DNA from: DATBVX01 sp963810775
GTDB lineage: Bacteria; Pseudomonadota; Gammaproteobacteria; Steroidobacterales; Steroidobacteraceae
Reading direction: 5' to 3'
Assembly (NCBI GenBank): GCA_963810775.1
Contig: CAWEOT010000025.1
Coordinates: 1-64,000, forward strand
Length of the DNA: 64,000 nt
Part shown: piece after piece, positions 35,003-43,214 of the stretch
Layout: each line of letters opens with the position of its first letter
Numbering within the stretch: position 1 is the stretch's first letter
Made by a program: the position numbers and the translations under genes
The notes under the pieces: model-generated
What the model saw: only the letters and a program-made list of their open reading frames with translations
Told to the model about the DNA's origin: nothing
Databases searched by the model: none

Positions 35003-35791
35003 CTACGACGACAACCCTTCGGTGTCGATCTCGATCCACGCCGGCGCGTGATCGCTGGCGCCCTGCTGTCCGCGCACCCATCTGTCGACACCCGCCGCGC
35101 GCAGGCGCGGCACGAGCCCGCCATTGAGCAGGAGATGATCGATCCGCAGGCCGGCATCACGCGCCCAATGGTTACGGAAGAAATCCCAGTAGGTGTACAT
35201 GGGCTTGTCCGGATGCAGGGTGCGGATCGCGTCCGTCCAGCCCTGCGCTAGCAGGCGCTCGAATGCGGCGCGGCTCGCAGGCTGCAGCAACGCGTCATTC
35301 TTGAAGGACTTCGGGTTGTAGACGTCGAAATCGGTCGGCAACACGTTGAAATCCCCGGCGAGCACCACGGGCTCGTCCGCCCCCGCGAGTGGCTGCGCAC
35401 GCTCGATCAGTCGATCGAACCAGCCGAGCTTGTAGTCGAACTTCGGGCCCGGCTGCGGATTGCCGTTAGGGAGATAGAGACAGGCGATGCGCACGCCGCT
35501 GATGCGCGCCTCGAGGTAGCGGCTATGCGTGTCGTTCGGATCGCCGGGCAGGCCGCGTCCGACTTCGACAGGCGTGCCACCTTTGGCGAGGATCGCGACT
35601 CCGTTGAAGGAAGTCTGGCCGTGCCACACCGCCTCGTAGCCCGCCGCCCGCAGCGCCATCATCGGAAAGCGTTCGTCGGGCGCCTTCAGTTCCTGCAAGC
35701 AGGCGACGTCCGGAGATTCCTTCTCCAACCACTCGAGCAGGCGCGGCAGGCGACTGCCGATGCCGTTGACGTTATAGGTCGCGATCTTCAT
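35003..35791 (-). CDS. exonuclease III family DNA-repair nuclease
   Basis: Start MKIATYNVNGI (35791) is the canonical N-terminus; the longer frame adds 12 residues. All catalytic motifs are present: CLQELKAPDERFP (metal Glu), YLPNGNP, LAGDFNVLPTDFDVYNP, RIDHLLLN and ASDHAPAWIEI. The Xth type lacks the VDTFR-style sequence of the copy at the right edge of the window, so the two are distinct paralogues. The enzyme cleaves at abasic sites and degrades DNA 3' ends. Confidence 0.93.
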   Translation of the reverse strand: MKIATYNVNGIGSRLPRLLEWLEKESPDVACLQELKAPDERFPMMALRAAGYEAVWHGQTSFNGVAILAKGGTPVEVGRGLPGDPNDTHSRYLEARISGVRIACLYLPNGNPQPGPKFDYKLGWFDRLIERAQPLAGADEPVVLAGDFNVLPTDFDVYNPKSFKNDALLQPASRAAFERLLAQGWTDAIRTLHPDKPMYTYWDFFRNHWARDAGLRIDHLLLNGGLVPRLRAAGVDRWVRGQQGASDHAPAWIEIDTEGLSS

Positions 35792-35826
35792 GGCGTTCGG
35801 CTCCGCCGAAACTCCGTCTTGACCCA

Positions 35827-36258
35827 CTAGGAACTCTTCCGCGCGGTCTGGACCCTCGGGAAGTAGCGGATCACGAAGAGCAAGTACACCAGCCAGAGTG
35901 CGAACCAGACCGACCCGACGGCAAGAAGCCCGATCGAGAAGAGGATCAGGCTCGGATCGAGGAACAGCAGGGTGTAACCGACCAGCCAGAAGCGATCGCC
36001 TCGCCGGGAGTACGTGGCCCGCCGGGCATCATCGATCCGGTCGCCAAGCGAGGAGCAGTAGTAGTAGAAGGACGCGAATACGAATGAGAACGTCGCCACA
36101 CCCATCACGACCAACGTTGCTTGAAATAGCAAGGGGTTGATCTCGCCGCGCGCGAACCTCGGATACAGAAAGAACAGCATGAACGTGAAGATCGCGATGC
36201 TCGTCGCGGCGAGCGAATACGAGCGATTGACGTTGGTTGCGGCAAGATCGTCTCCCAT
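35827..36258 (-). CDS. four-helix membrane protein, unknown function
   Basis: About 143 residues from MGDDLAATNV, chosen because a GAGGAGG ribosome site lies eight bases upstream; the longest frame begins 14 residues earlier. Four hydrophobic helices are clear: TSIAIFTFMLFFLYPRF, LVVMGVATFSFVFASFYYY, FWLVGYTLLFLDPSLILF and VWFALWLVYLLFVIRYF. A basic tail ends the protein. It is 35 bases upstream of the exonuclease III gene on the same strand. No family recognised. Confidence 0.75.
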   Translation of the reverse strand: MGDDLAATNVNRSYSLAATSIAIFTFMLFFLYPRFARGEINPLLFQATLVVMGVATFSFVFASFYYYCSSLGDRIDDARRATYSRRGDRFWLVGYTLLFLDPSLILFSIGLLAVGSVWFALWLVYLLFVIRYFPRVQTARKSS

Positions 36259-36419
36259 GAAATGCCTCCTCGCCCGCGTTTCTTCTCGGTCAATCTTCAC
36301 TTTTGATTCTGGAGGTTTCAGGGTACCAGTCGAGTCAGTAAGCGGAAATAGCTGCCCAGGTCAACCAAGTTTCAACGATGCGAAGGCCGGCGTACGCTAG
36401 GACGGCTGGAGCTCGCATC

Positions 36420-37637
36420 ATGCACAAGAACACAACCGTCTCTGTTGCGGGGCTCATTCTGCTGTCGTCGACGACCGCACTGGCAGATGCAGACCTCGAG
36501 GTTCGCAAGAGCGTCGATATCTCGGTTCCTGCCATCGCTCAGCCGGTCGAGTTCACGGTGTTCGTAACGAATGTCGGTGTCGATTCGGCGTCAGCCGTGG
36601 TTGTGCACGAGCTTCTGCCACCCGAGCTCAGGATTCCTGCTGGCACGGCGCCATTTGCCAGCCTCGGAACGTACGATCCGGCGAGCGGTGACTGGATGAT
36701 CGGCGATCTCGGTCGGGGCGCTGATGCGACGCTGGTCATTCCGGCGGTCGTGGCGACGGCGACACCTCCAACCTGCATCGTCAACACCGCGGCAATCGTT
36801 GGCGACCCGGACCAGAACCGGACGAACAACCGCGCGACTGCAGCCTTACGCCAGTCAGCCGACACGCGCTGCATCGACCTGTCGGTGGATTTCTCGGCAC
36901 CGTTGTTTGGTTCCCAGCTGCCGTGTGGTGAAGTGCACTACGACACGGTCGTGGACGTCGTGAACGCGGGGGCAGACACGACCCTCGATGTGACTGTCGA
37001 TCTGCGTCAAGCTCCGGATCTCGCGCCGAACCTGCGTTTCACGGGAGTCAAGGAGCCCAATCGGAGCTTCGACGGTGCGGATTGCATGGATACCCGATGC
37101 GTCATCGCGAGGCTTGGCGGCGGCGAGACGATTCGCTTGAGCGTCAAGTCCGACGCCATTCGCCTGACCAGCCCGCAAACCCAGACGCTGACCCTCATGG
37201 TCTCAAGCGCGGATCAGGACTATGCACCGGACAACAATCAGCTCGATCGCGACGTCGACATTCCAGCCGCCCAGGCGTGTGAAGGAGGCTTTCTCGCTGC
37301 TGGGTGCTTCATCGCAACGGCCGCATTCGGTTCACCGCTCGAGCGGCACGTCGTGACGCTACGGCAGTTTCGCGATCGGGTCCTGTTGCAGAGTGACCCG
37401 GGTCGCACGTTCGTCGACTTCTATTACCAGTACTCTCCGCCTCTCGCGCAGGTAATTGCACGACACGAGACATTGCGAGCGGTGACGCGCATGGTGTTGA
37501 CGCCGATCGTGTTCATGATCGCGTACCCGGATGAAACCGTCGTCCTCCTGACGTTGGTATTGCTGCTCCTGCTGATCGTTCTGCGCCGCGCACTCGCTCT
37601 GCACTCGATACGAGCTCGGGAGTACGTAGCCCGCTGA
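36420..37637 (+). CDS. DUF11-type surface protein with CFI-box C-terminal domain
   Basis: About 405 residues. A signal peptide (VAGLILLSSTTALADA) is followed by a DUF11/CARDB-like beta domain (LEVRKSVDISVPAIAQPVEFTVFVTNVGVDSASAVVV), a second similar domain, and a CFI-box C-terminal domain: GCFIATAAFGSPLERHVVTLRQFRD, then HETLRAVTRMVLTPIVFMIAYP and a last membrane helix with RRALALH. The CFI-box tail is found on many exported proteins and is thought to anchor them. Cys pairs (CIVNTA, CIDLSV, CGEV) suggest disulphides. Start MHKNTT 36420 fits the signal peptide. Confidence 0.85.
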   Translation: MHKNTTVSVAGLILLSSTTALADADLEVRKSVDISVPAIAQPVEFTVFVTNVGVDSASAVVVHELLPPELRIPAGTAPFASLGTYDPASGDWMIGDLGRGADATLVIPAVVATATPPTCIVNTAAIVGDPDQNRTNNRATAALRQSADTRCIDLSVDFSAPLFGSQLPCGEVHYDTVVDVVNAGADTTLDVTVDLRQAPDLAPNLRFTGVKEPNRSFDGADCMDTRCVIARLGGGETIRLSVKSDAIRLTSPQTQTLTLMVSSADQDYAPDNNQLDRDVDIPAAQACEGGFLAAGCFIATAAFGSPLERHVVTLRQFRDRVLLQSDPGRTFVDFYYQYSPPLAQVIARHETLRAVTRMVLTPIVFMIAYPDETVVLLTLVLLLLLIVLRRALALHSIRAREYVAR

Positions 37638-37730
37638 GCGTTATCGATGACTCCCTTTGCCGCTGGCCAGGCCTCCTTGATCACCCTCAGTCCGCTGTTC
37701 CATGCGAACGCCGCCAAACGCTCAACCGCC

Positions 37731-39701
37731 CTAAAGCAAGCCCAGGCTGAGAATCTCCGCAATCAGCCCGACGCAAGCCAACGCGACCAATGAATAGTGC
37801 AGTCGGCCTGTCAGGTTCCACCAATGGCGCGCCCATGCCGCGACCGCGAAGAACACAACGCCGATGGTTCCTATCATCAGTAACCACGGCAGCAGGAAAA
37901 CTGGGCCAGCGCCAACGGGAACGCCGAAGCCCAGCAGGAACGCATTATCCTGCGCGGTCGCCGCAATCACTGCCCCAAGCGCAACGACAAAGGCGATCGC
38001 CAGCAACGCAGTGAATGCCGCCAACAAGCGCGCTCTTTTCGCGACCTCGGGCATCATCGATGCGGGACGCCGCCGGAGTTGGCGCAGCAGGGCAGCTACC
38101 GGCCACACGACGACCGCCGAGAGCAGCAACAGAAAAATAAGACCGCGACCGAACATGCGAATGACATCAGGTGGCTGAAGTTGCCTTGCCAGCCGATAGA
38201 TCCCCGGATTCATGTAGACATCCGTCGTGAAACTCGCCGGGGCAATGGCGGCAACGCAGGAGGTATCAGGCGACGCCGACGGCTGGTCGAGAAAGGCCGC
38301 CATGATGTCCTTGGTGCACTGGTTGTAAGGCACCGCGCCATGACCGACCGCCGGAACCTCGATGAACGTGCTGTTCGGCAGGGTGTCTGCGGCAAGTCGG
38401 CCGAAAGCAGGGGGCGTAATCGGGTCAAACTCGCCCGAGAATATCAGCGTCGGAATTTCGCTCCGCACCGCTTGCCAATCCGATTCGGCGGCACGCTGAT
38501 CGTGCCACGCGCCGCAAACCGCATCCTGGTCCGCGTATGCCTGCCACAGAGCCAGTTGCGGGTGTCTCGATCCGTCGGCCTCGGCCATTTCGGGGCTGAT
38601 GCGCGTGATCCATTCATTGCAATCGACGGCATATTGCAGTCCGGCACTTAGGGGCTCCAACACCAACCCATCAGCGACTGCGGTCAGTACTTCTTCGTTT
38701 CTGGCTCCCAGTTCACGAACAAACAGCGGAAAAATCCGCACGAAGTCCCGTCCATAGAATCCCGCGAACAGCCCCCACGCCAGCAGATTGCCGTCGATCA
38801 CAATTCGCCCGTCAGGGAACCGGCCTGGGTCGCCCATTTCCAGGGCAATAGGGTTTTTCTCGAAATCATCCAGCGCCGAGAAAACGTCCTGCTCCAGGGT
38901 TGGAAACGCGGCATTGCATTCGGCATCTGCGGCGCATTGCTCGAATGCCAGGTCGAGGGAGCGAATGAGCGATTCCTTGCTGTTCGCGAGCGGAGCGTTA
39001 GGCGGATCGACCGAATCGAGTATGACGCTGCGAATTCCGGCCGGCGTATCCCGCATGGCAGTCAGCGCGAGGCGGGTCCCGTAAGAAACACCGAACAGGT
39101 TCCACTGCTCGTAGCCGAGCGCGCGGCGAAGATCGTCGAGGTCCTGGGCGCTGGCGATGCTGTTGTAGAAAGCGAAGTCGATCCCCTGCGCGAGCATTTT
39201 TTCGCGGCAGGCAGCGACGGCTTCAACGATGAATGCCTTGCGATCGGCCGCGGACAAGCCCCTGAATGTCGCCGTACTGAGCGCGAACGACATCTCCGGG
39301 CAGAATTCCGGATCAGAAAATCCGGTTCCGCGCTGGTCAAAGAAAATCAGGTCCCGTTCCTGCCGGTAGCGCGTCCAGAAAGGGCTGCCAAGACGGGCGA
39401 TCGTGTACTTCACGGAAGCATCGCCAGGTCCCCCGGACAGAAACACGAGCGGATCCGCCTGAGGATTCTCACGTGAACTCTTCAGAACTGCGACGGACAG
39501 GCGCAGCACCCGGCTTTCCGGCAGACCGCGATTCTCGCGTACGAACAGATGGCCGCATTGCACATCAGCCCGATCGTCGGCGCCCTCAAACGGGCAGGCC
39601 GCTGGCTCAAAGCGCGGAACAGGACTTGCCGCGGTGGCAACGCCACAGACCAGGAAAAGAGCAAGCACTCTTGAGAAGCCCCGTGCTATGCCGATGCGCA
39701 T
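37731..39701 (-). CDS. alpha/beta hydrolase (TAP/proline iminopeptidase-like) with C-terminal membrane helices
   Basis: About 656 residues from MRIGIARG. A signal peptide (VLALFLVCGVATAA), the PLVFLSGGPGDAS oxyanion region, nucleophile Ser in FGVSYGTRLAL, Asp in IFSGEFDPITPP and His in VGHGAVPYNQC are those of tripeptidyl-aminopeptidase-like exported hydrolases. The last 130 residues add about four membrane helices (GLIFLLLLSAVVVWPVAALL, LLAAFTALLAIAFVVALGAV), an uncommon fusion. The longer frame to 39818 begins with peptide ENPRVGGSIPPLA, which is just the tRNA read as protein. Likely periplasmic peptide cleavage. Confidence 0.88.
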   Translation of the reverse strand: MRIGIARGFSRVLALFLVCGVATAASPVPRFEPAACPFEGADDRADVQCGHLFVRENRGLPESRVLRLSVAVLKSSRENPQADPLVFLSGGPGDASVKYTIARLGSPFWTRYRQERDLIFFDQRGTGFSDPEFCPEMSFALSTATFRGLSAADRKAFIVEAVAACREKMLAQGIDFAFYNSIASAQDLDDLRRALGYEQWNLFGVSYGTRLALTAMRDTPAGIRSVILDSVDPPNAPLANSKESLIRSLDLAFEQCAADAECNAAFPTLEQDVFSALDDFEKNPIALEMGDPGRFPDGRIVIDGNLLAWGLFAGFYGRDFVRIFPLFVRELGARNEEVLTAVADGLVLEPLSAGLQYAVDCNEWITRISPEMAEADGSRHPQLALWQAYADQDAVCGAWHDQRAAESDWQAVRSEIPTLIFSGEFDPITPPAFGRLAADTLPNSTFIEVPAVGHGAVPYNQCTKDIMAAFLDQPSASPDTSCVAAIAPASFTTDVYMNPGIYRLARQLQPPDVIRMFGRGLIFLLLLSAVVVWPVAALLRQLRRRPASMMPEVAKRARLLAAFTALLAIAFVVALGAVIAATAQDNAFLLGFGVPVGAGPVFLLPWLLMIGTIGVVFFAVAAWARHWWNLTGRLHYSLVALACVGLIAEILSLGLL

Positions 39702-39757
39702 CGGAACCCCCGATCCATCGTCGCGGTAACGAGGAATCATACGCCGGAAGTTCAGGG

Positions 39758-39833
<76 letters not shown>

Positions 39834-39902
39834 ATTGACACAGGGCGACGCTGGGGGCCGGCGCGAAGAGCCGCGTATTAGACCGATGCACCCCTCGGTG
39901 AG

Positions 39903-40266
39903 TCAAGGCGGAGCCGGGGGTTCCACCGTCGCGGCAGGCATCTCGGACTTCATGCTCGGCTTGCAGGTCAATCATGGCCTGCTGATTGACGCGCAGAAAG
40001 CCACGCTGGGGACGATCCAGATCCGCAATCAGCATGATGACGCCCGAGAATGCGACCACGAGAGCGATGGCCGCGACACTTCGACGCGATCCGCTCAGGC
40101 CCGCCTGATAGCCGATACTCAGCATGCTTATGCCGGCAGTCAGAAAGAGAAAGGCCCAGATGCCTGGCTGGATGCGATGGCGAATAGCGGCGAGGCGCAA
40201 GCCATGCGTGTCGATCATCTCATTGAGAGACGCGATGAAAAGGGCCGTCATGGTATTCGGAGTGTT
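39903..40266 (-). CDS. DUF4239 (bestrophin-like) membrane protein, C-terminal part (two frameshifts)
   Basis: Removing the base at 40267 gives NTPNTMTALFIASLNEMIDTHG, the expected centre of a DUF4239 protein, followed by helices (WAFLFLTAGISMLSIGYQAGL and VAAIALVVAFSGVIMLIADLD) and the DRPQRGFLRVNQQAMIDLQ motif. A second extra base at 39957 throws the end into the neighbouring tRNA; removing it gives ASMKSEMPAATVEPPAPP and a stop at 39903. So the gene likely spans 39903-40666. Confidence 0.75.
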
Positions 40267-40666
40267 GCGTGGCCGCAGCCGACGCTTCGCTCCACATCAT
40301 GCGCTGCAATTCCTCGGAACGCGCCAGCGCCGCTGGAAAGTGTTCGGCATGTATCCCGGCATCAGTTCGGATGTCTGTGTACTCACGCAACATCGAGCGC
40401 AGCTTCGAGGCCGGCGGGTCAGGCATCAGGGAGGTACGCAGGTATGTGGTACCGATGGTGTTGGCATCCTCGACCACCATCTGCCTGCGGGCGTCGAACC
40501 GCGAGGCGGCCATCCCGAACGTAAACGCCAGGATAAAGGCCAGCAGACCGAGCGTGGCGCCCACCGCCGCACCGACCGGGCCTTCCGGTTCGGCCTGCTG
40601 ATGCTGCCTGCGCCTTCCGAACCAGCGTCCCAGCTCCACGGCCGCGAACGCCAGCAGCAGGGTCAA
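40267..40666 (-). CDS. DUF4239 (bestrophin-like) membrane protein, N-terminal part
   Basis: The frame opens with TLLLAFAAVELGRWFG, then VGAAVGATLGLLAFILAFTFGMAASRFDARR, the signature region of DUF4239 proteins, and a soluble part (EDANTIGTTYLRTSLMPDPPASKLRSMLREYTDIR). The start is uncertain: TTG 40666 is the first usable codon, and the natural N-terminus may include IPIPALFSL upstream. The reading frame is lost at 40267. The family resembles bestrophin-type channels. Confidence 0.75.
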
Positions 40667-40873
40667 TGAGAAGAGAGCCGGTATGGGTATCGTTGTCCAC
40701 TGCGCTCACTCTCAGCCTCCCCTAACGTCTGCACACTGATCTTGGCAGATTTTGCAAAGCGGTACGGCCGCAAATTCGCTGGCCCGCCGCCGAACTTTTG
40801 CCGGCGAATGAGTTCTTTTGACGTCTCCGGCGAGGGTTCTGTAGTCTTGTTGCCCGACCCCGCCGAGCAAAAC

Positions 40874-42142
40874 ATGCCGCGTGGCTCCCTCTCTACACAA
40901 CCCAGCGCGTCCCAGATGGCGCTGGCTGAGCGCTTCTGCCAGACCCGGGCGCTCACGATCGCGTTAATCGCGCCGCTGGCGGCCGAAGACTGCGTGGTGC
41001 AAAGCATGCCGGACGCCAGCCCGGCGAAATGGCATCTCGCGCATACGACCTGGTTCTTCGAGCAGTTCGTGCTCGGCCCGCACGCACCGGCGTATCGAGA
41101 GTTCGATCCGCGGTTCGGCTATCTCTTCAATTCCTACTACGAGACGGTCGGCGACCGACACCGGCGCGCGGAGCGTGGCCTGCTGACGCGCCCGACGCTC
41201 GAGGATGTTCGCGCCTATCGCGACTCCGTCGATGAAGGGGTATTGGACCTGTTGGCGCACGGCACCTCTGCAGAGGTCGCGGCGCTCATCGAACTCGGCC
41301 TGCATCACGAGCAACAGCACCAGGAACTGCTGCTGACAGATCTGAAGCACCTCTTGTCCTGCAATCCGCTGCGCCCGACTTATCGGGAGCTCGACGTGTC
41401 CGAGCCGGCGGACCTCGAGCCACTCCTCTTCTACCAGTGTCCCGAAGGCATCTACGAGATCGGGCATTCGGGCTCCGCGTTCTCTTTCGACAACGAGACG
41501 CCACGGCACCGGGTCTTTCTCGCGCCATTCGCTCTCGCGCATCGGCCGATCAGCAATGCCGAGTATCGTGACTTCATTCGCGATGGCGGTTACACGAAGG
41601 CGCCGCTCTGGATGTCGGACGGCTGGGCCACCGTGCAGGCGCAGGGCTGGAAGCGGCCGATCTACTGGAACAATGCGCTCGATGGTGAATTCACGCTGGG
41701 TGGCGAGCGCGAGCTCGAAGGGGCGGCACCCGTGTGTCATGTGAGCTGGTACGAAGCGGATGCGTTCTCCCGTTGGGCTGGTGCACGCTTGCCGACTGAA
41801 TCCGAATGGGAGGTGGTAGCGGCGCGTCAACCGATTGACGGCAACTTCCTGGACGATGACCTGCTGCATCCCCAAGCGAACGGCGCGGGACGCGATCTGA
41901 TGCAACTGTTCGGCGATGTGTGGGAGTGGACTTCTTCTGCCTACTCACCCTACCCGGGCTTTCAACCCGCCGCAGGTGCGATCGGCGAATACAACGGCAA
42001 GTTCATGGCGAACCAGTTCGTGCTGCGCGGCGGTTCCTGCGTCACGCCGACATCGCACATCCGCGCAACGTACCGTAACTTCTTCTACCCCACGGCGCGC
42101 TGGCAATTCGCGGGCATCCGGCTTGCGAAAGGTTCGGCATGA
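40874..42142 (+). CDS. egtB: ergothioneine biosynthesis protein EgtB
   Basis: About 422 residues. The DinB-like half has VVQSMPDASPAKWHLAHTTWFFEQ and the iron-binding LHHEQQHQELLLTDLKH. The FGE-sulfatase half has FDNETPRHRVFLAPFALA, PVCHVSWYEADAFSRWAG, LFGDVWEWTSSAY and LRGGSCVTPTSHIRATYRNFFYP. EgtB couples hercynine with a thiol donor using iron and oxygen. The start is uncertain (ATG 40808, 40874 or 40916), as no ribosome site is strong. It overlaps egtD by four bases. Confidence 0.93.
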   Translation: MPRGSLSTQPSASQMALAERFCQTRALTIALIAPLAAEDCVVQSMPDASPAKWHLAHTTWFFEQFVLGPHAPAYREFDPRFGYLFNSYYETVGDRHRRAERGLLTRPTLEDVRAYRDSVDEGVLDLLAHGTSAEVAALIELGLHHEQQHQELLLTDLKHLLSCNPLRPTYRELDVSEPADLEPLLFYQCPEGIYEIGHSGSAFSFDNETPRHRVFLAPFALAHRPISNAEYRDFIRDGGYTKAPLWMSDGWATVQAQGWKRPIYWNNALDGEFTLGGERELEGAAPVCHVSWYEADAFSRWAGARLPTESEWEVVAARQPIDGNFLDDDLLHPQANGAGRDLMQLFGDVWEWTSSAYSPYPGFQPAAGAIGEYNGKFMANQFVLRGGSCVTPTSHIRATYRNFFYPTARWQFAGIRLAKGSA

Positions 42143-42489
42143 ATCCGAACCGCGCCGCAGTCTCGTTCACCCGAGCAGCGGCGCCGGCCGGTGACCTGCT
42201 ACTGCAAGAGATCCTGGCGGGACTCTCGTCGCGACCGAAATACCTCTATCCGAAATTCTTTTACGACGAGCGCGGCTCGCTCCTCTTCGACCGGATCTGC
42301 GAGCTGCCCGAGTACTACCTGACGCGCACCGAGACCGCGATCCTCGCCGAGCGTGCGCCTGCATTCATTCGCGCATTGGGGCCGGGCCTGCGCCTGATCG
42401 AGCCGGGCAGCGGCACGAGCGCCAAGACGCGCATCCTGCTCGATGCCATGCAGCCTCCGGCGAGCTACGTCTGCGTCGACATTTCGCGC
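42139..42489 (+). CDS. egtD: EgtD histidine N-methyltransferase, N-terminal part (gene split by frameshift)
   Basis: The frame gives LQEILAGLSSRPKYLYPKFFYDERGSLLFDRICELPEYYLTRTETAIL and LRLIEPGSGTSAKTRILLDAM with YVCVDISR, the SAM-binding start of EgtD. After DISR the frame turns to SHSDGCGTG, which is foreign to the family. Removing one base near 42490 joins it to 42491-43114. EgtD makes hercynine from histidine with three SAM. It is translationally coupled to egtB. Confidence 0.9.
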
Positions 42490-42490
42490 T

Positions 42491-43114
42491 CCCACTCTGA
42501 TGGCTGCGGCACGGGCGCTGACGGAGCGTTACCCCGGAATCGAGATTCTTCCGGTGTGCGCGGACTTCACTCTGCCCTTCGAGATTCCGGCCGGAACGAC
42601 GGCCACAGCATCGACCCTCGTCTTCTTCCCGGGCTCGACCATCGGCAATTTCGATCGCTCCGAGGCGATCGCGCTGCTCGCGATGATGCGCGAACTGGCC
42701 GGCGCGGAAGGACGTGTGCTCGTGGGCGCGGATCTGCGCAAGTCGCCACGCGTTCTCGAAGCCGCGTACAACGATGCGGCCGGCGTTACCGCCGAATTCA
42801 ATCTCAACCTGCTCGCGCGCCTCAACCACGAGTTTGGAGCGGACTTCGACCTGAGCGCATTCATGCATCGCGCACCCTGGGTAGAAGAGCACAGTCGCAT
42901 CGAAATGCATCTCGTTAGCGCCTGCCGCCAGACGGTTCACATCGGCGGCGCCGAGATCACGTTCGAAAGCGGCGAGTCCATCTGGACCGAGAGCTGCCAC
43001 AAGTACGATCGCGCCCAATTCGCGGCGTTGGCACGTGAAGCGGAGCTGGGGGTCGAAGAAGTATGGACAGATAAAGAGGAGTGCTTCAGCGCTCAACTGC
43101 TGCAACCGATTTGA
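42491..43114 (+). CDS. egtD: EgtD histidine N-methyltransferase, C-terminal part
   Basis: The part starts PTLMAAARALTERYPGIEILPVCADF and continues through TLVFFPGSTIGNFDRSEAIALL, GRVLVGADLRKSPRVLEAAYNDAAGVTAEFNLNLLARLN and ESIWTESCHKY, the expected EgtD end. An apparent start at 42443 belongs to another reading and is not used. With the part at 42139-42489 it makes a protein of about 324 residues, normal for EgtD. Confidence 0.9.
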   Translation, partial: PTLMAAARALTERYPGIEILPVCADFTLPFEIPAGTTATASTLVFFPGSTIGNFDRSEAIALLAMMRELAGAEGRVLVGADLRKSPRVLEAAYNDAAGVTAEFNLNLLARLNHEFGADFDLSAFMHRAPWVEEHSRIEMHLVSACRQTVHIGGAEITFESGESIWTESCHKYDRAQFAALAREAELGVEEVWTDKEECFSAQLLQPI

Positions 43115-43131
43115 AGACTCTCACCCTGGCC

Positions 43132-43153
43132 CTCTCCCCGACGGCGGGGAGAG
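43132..43153. repeat. GC-rich hairpin between egtD and the EF-G gene
   Basis: Nine-base arms CTCTCCCCG and CGGGGAGAG with loop ACGG, followed by a run of eight A. The preceding TCACCCTGGCC and this palindrome resemble dispersed intergenic repeats seen in many proteobacterial genomes. A run of A, not T, follows on the plus strand, so it is not a standard terminator for egtD. Only one copy is in the window. Confidence 0.5.
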
Positions 43154-43214
43154 ACAAAAAAAATAGGCGCAGCGGTGGGGATGAGACGAAACAACTTGAA
43201 GCGGGGAACCTGTC

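Noticed and set aside
43132..43153. Terminator for egtD
   Set aside because: The stem is strong but is followed by A, not T, on the plus strand; left as a hairpin repeat.
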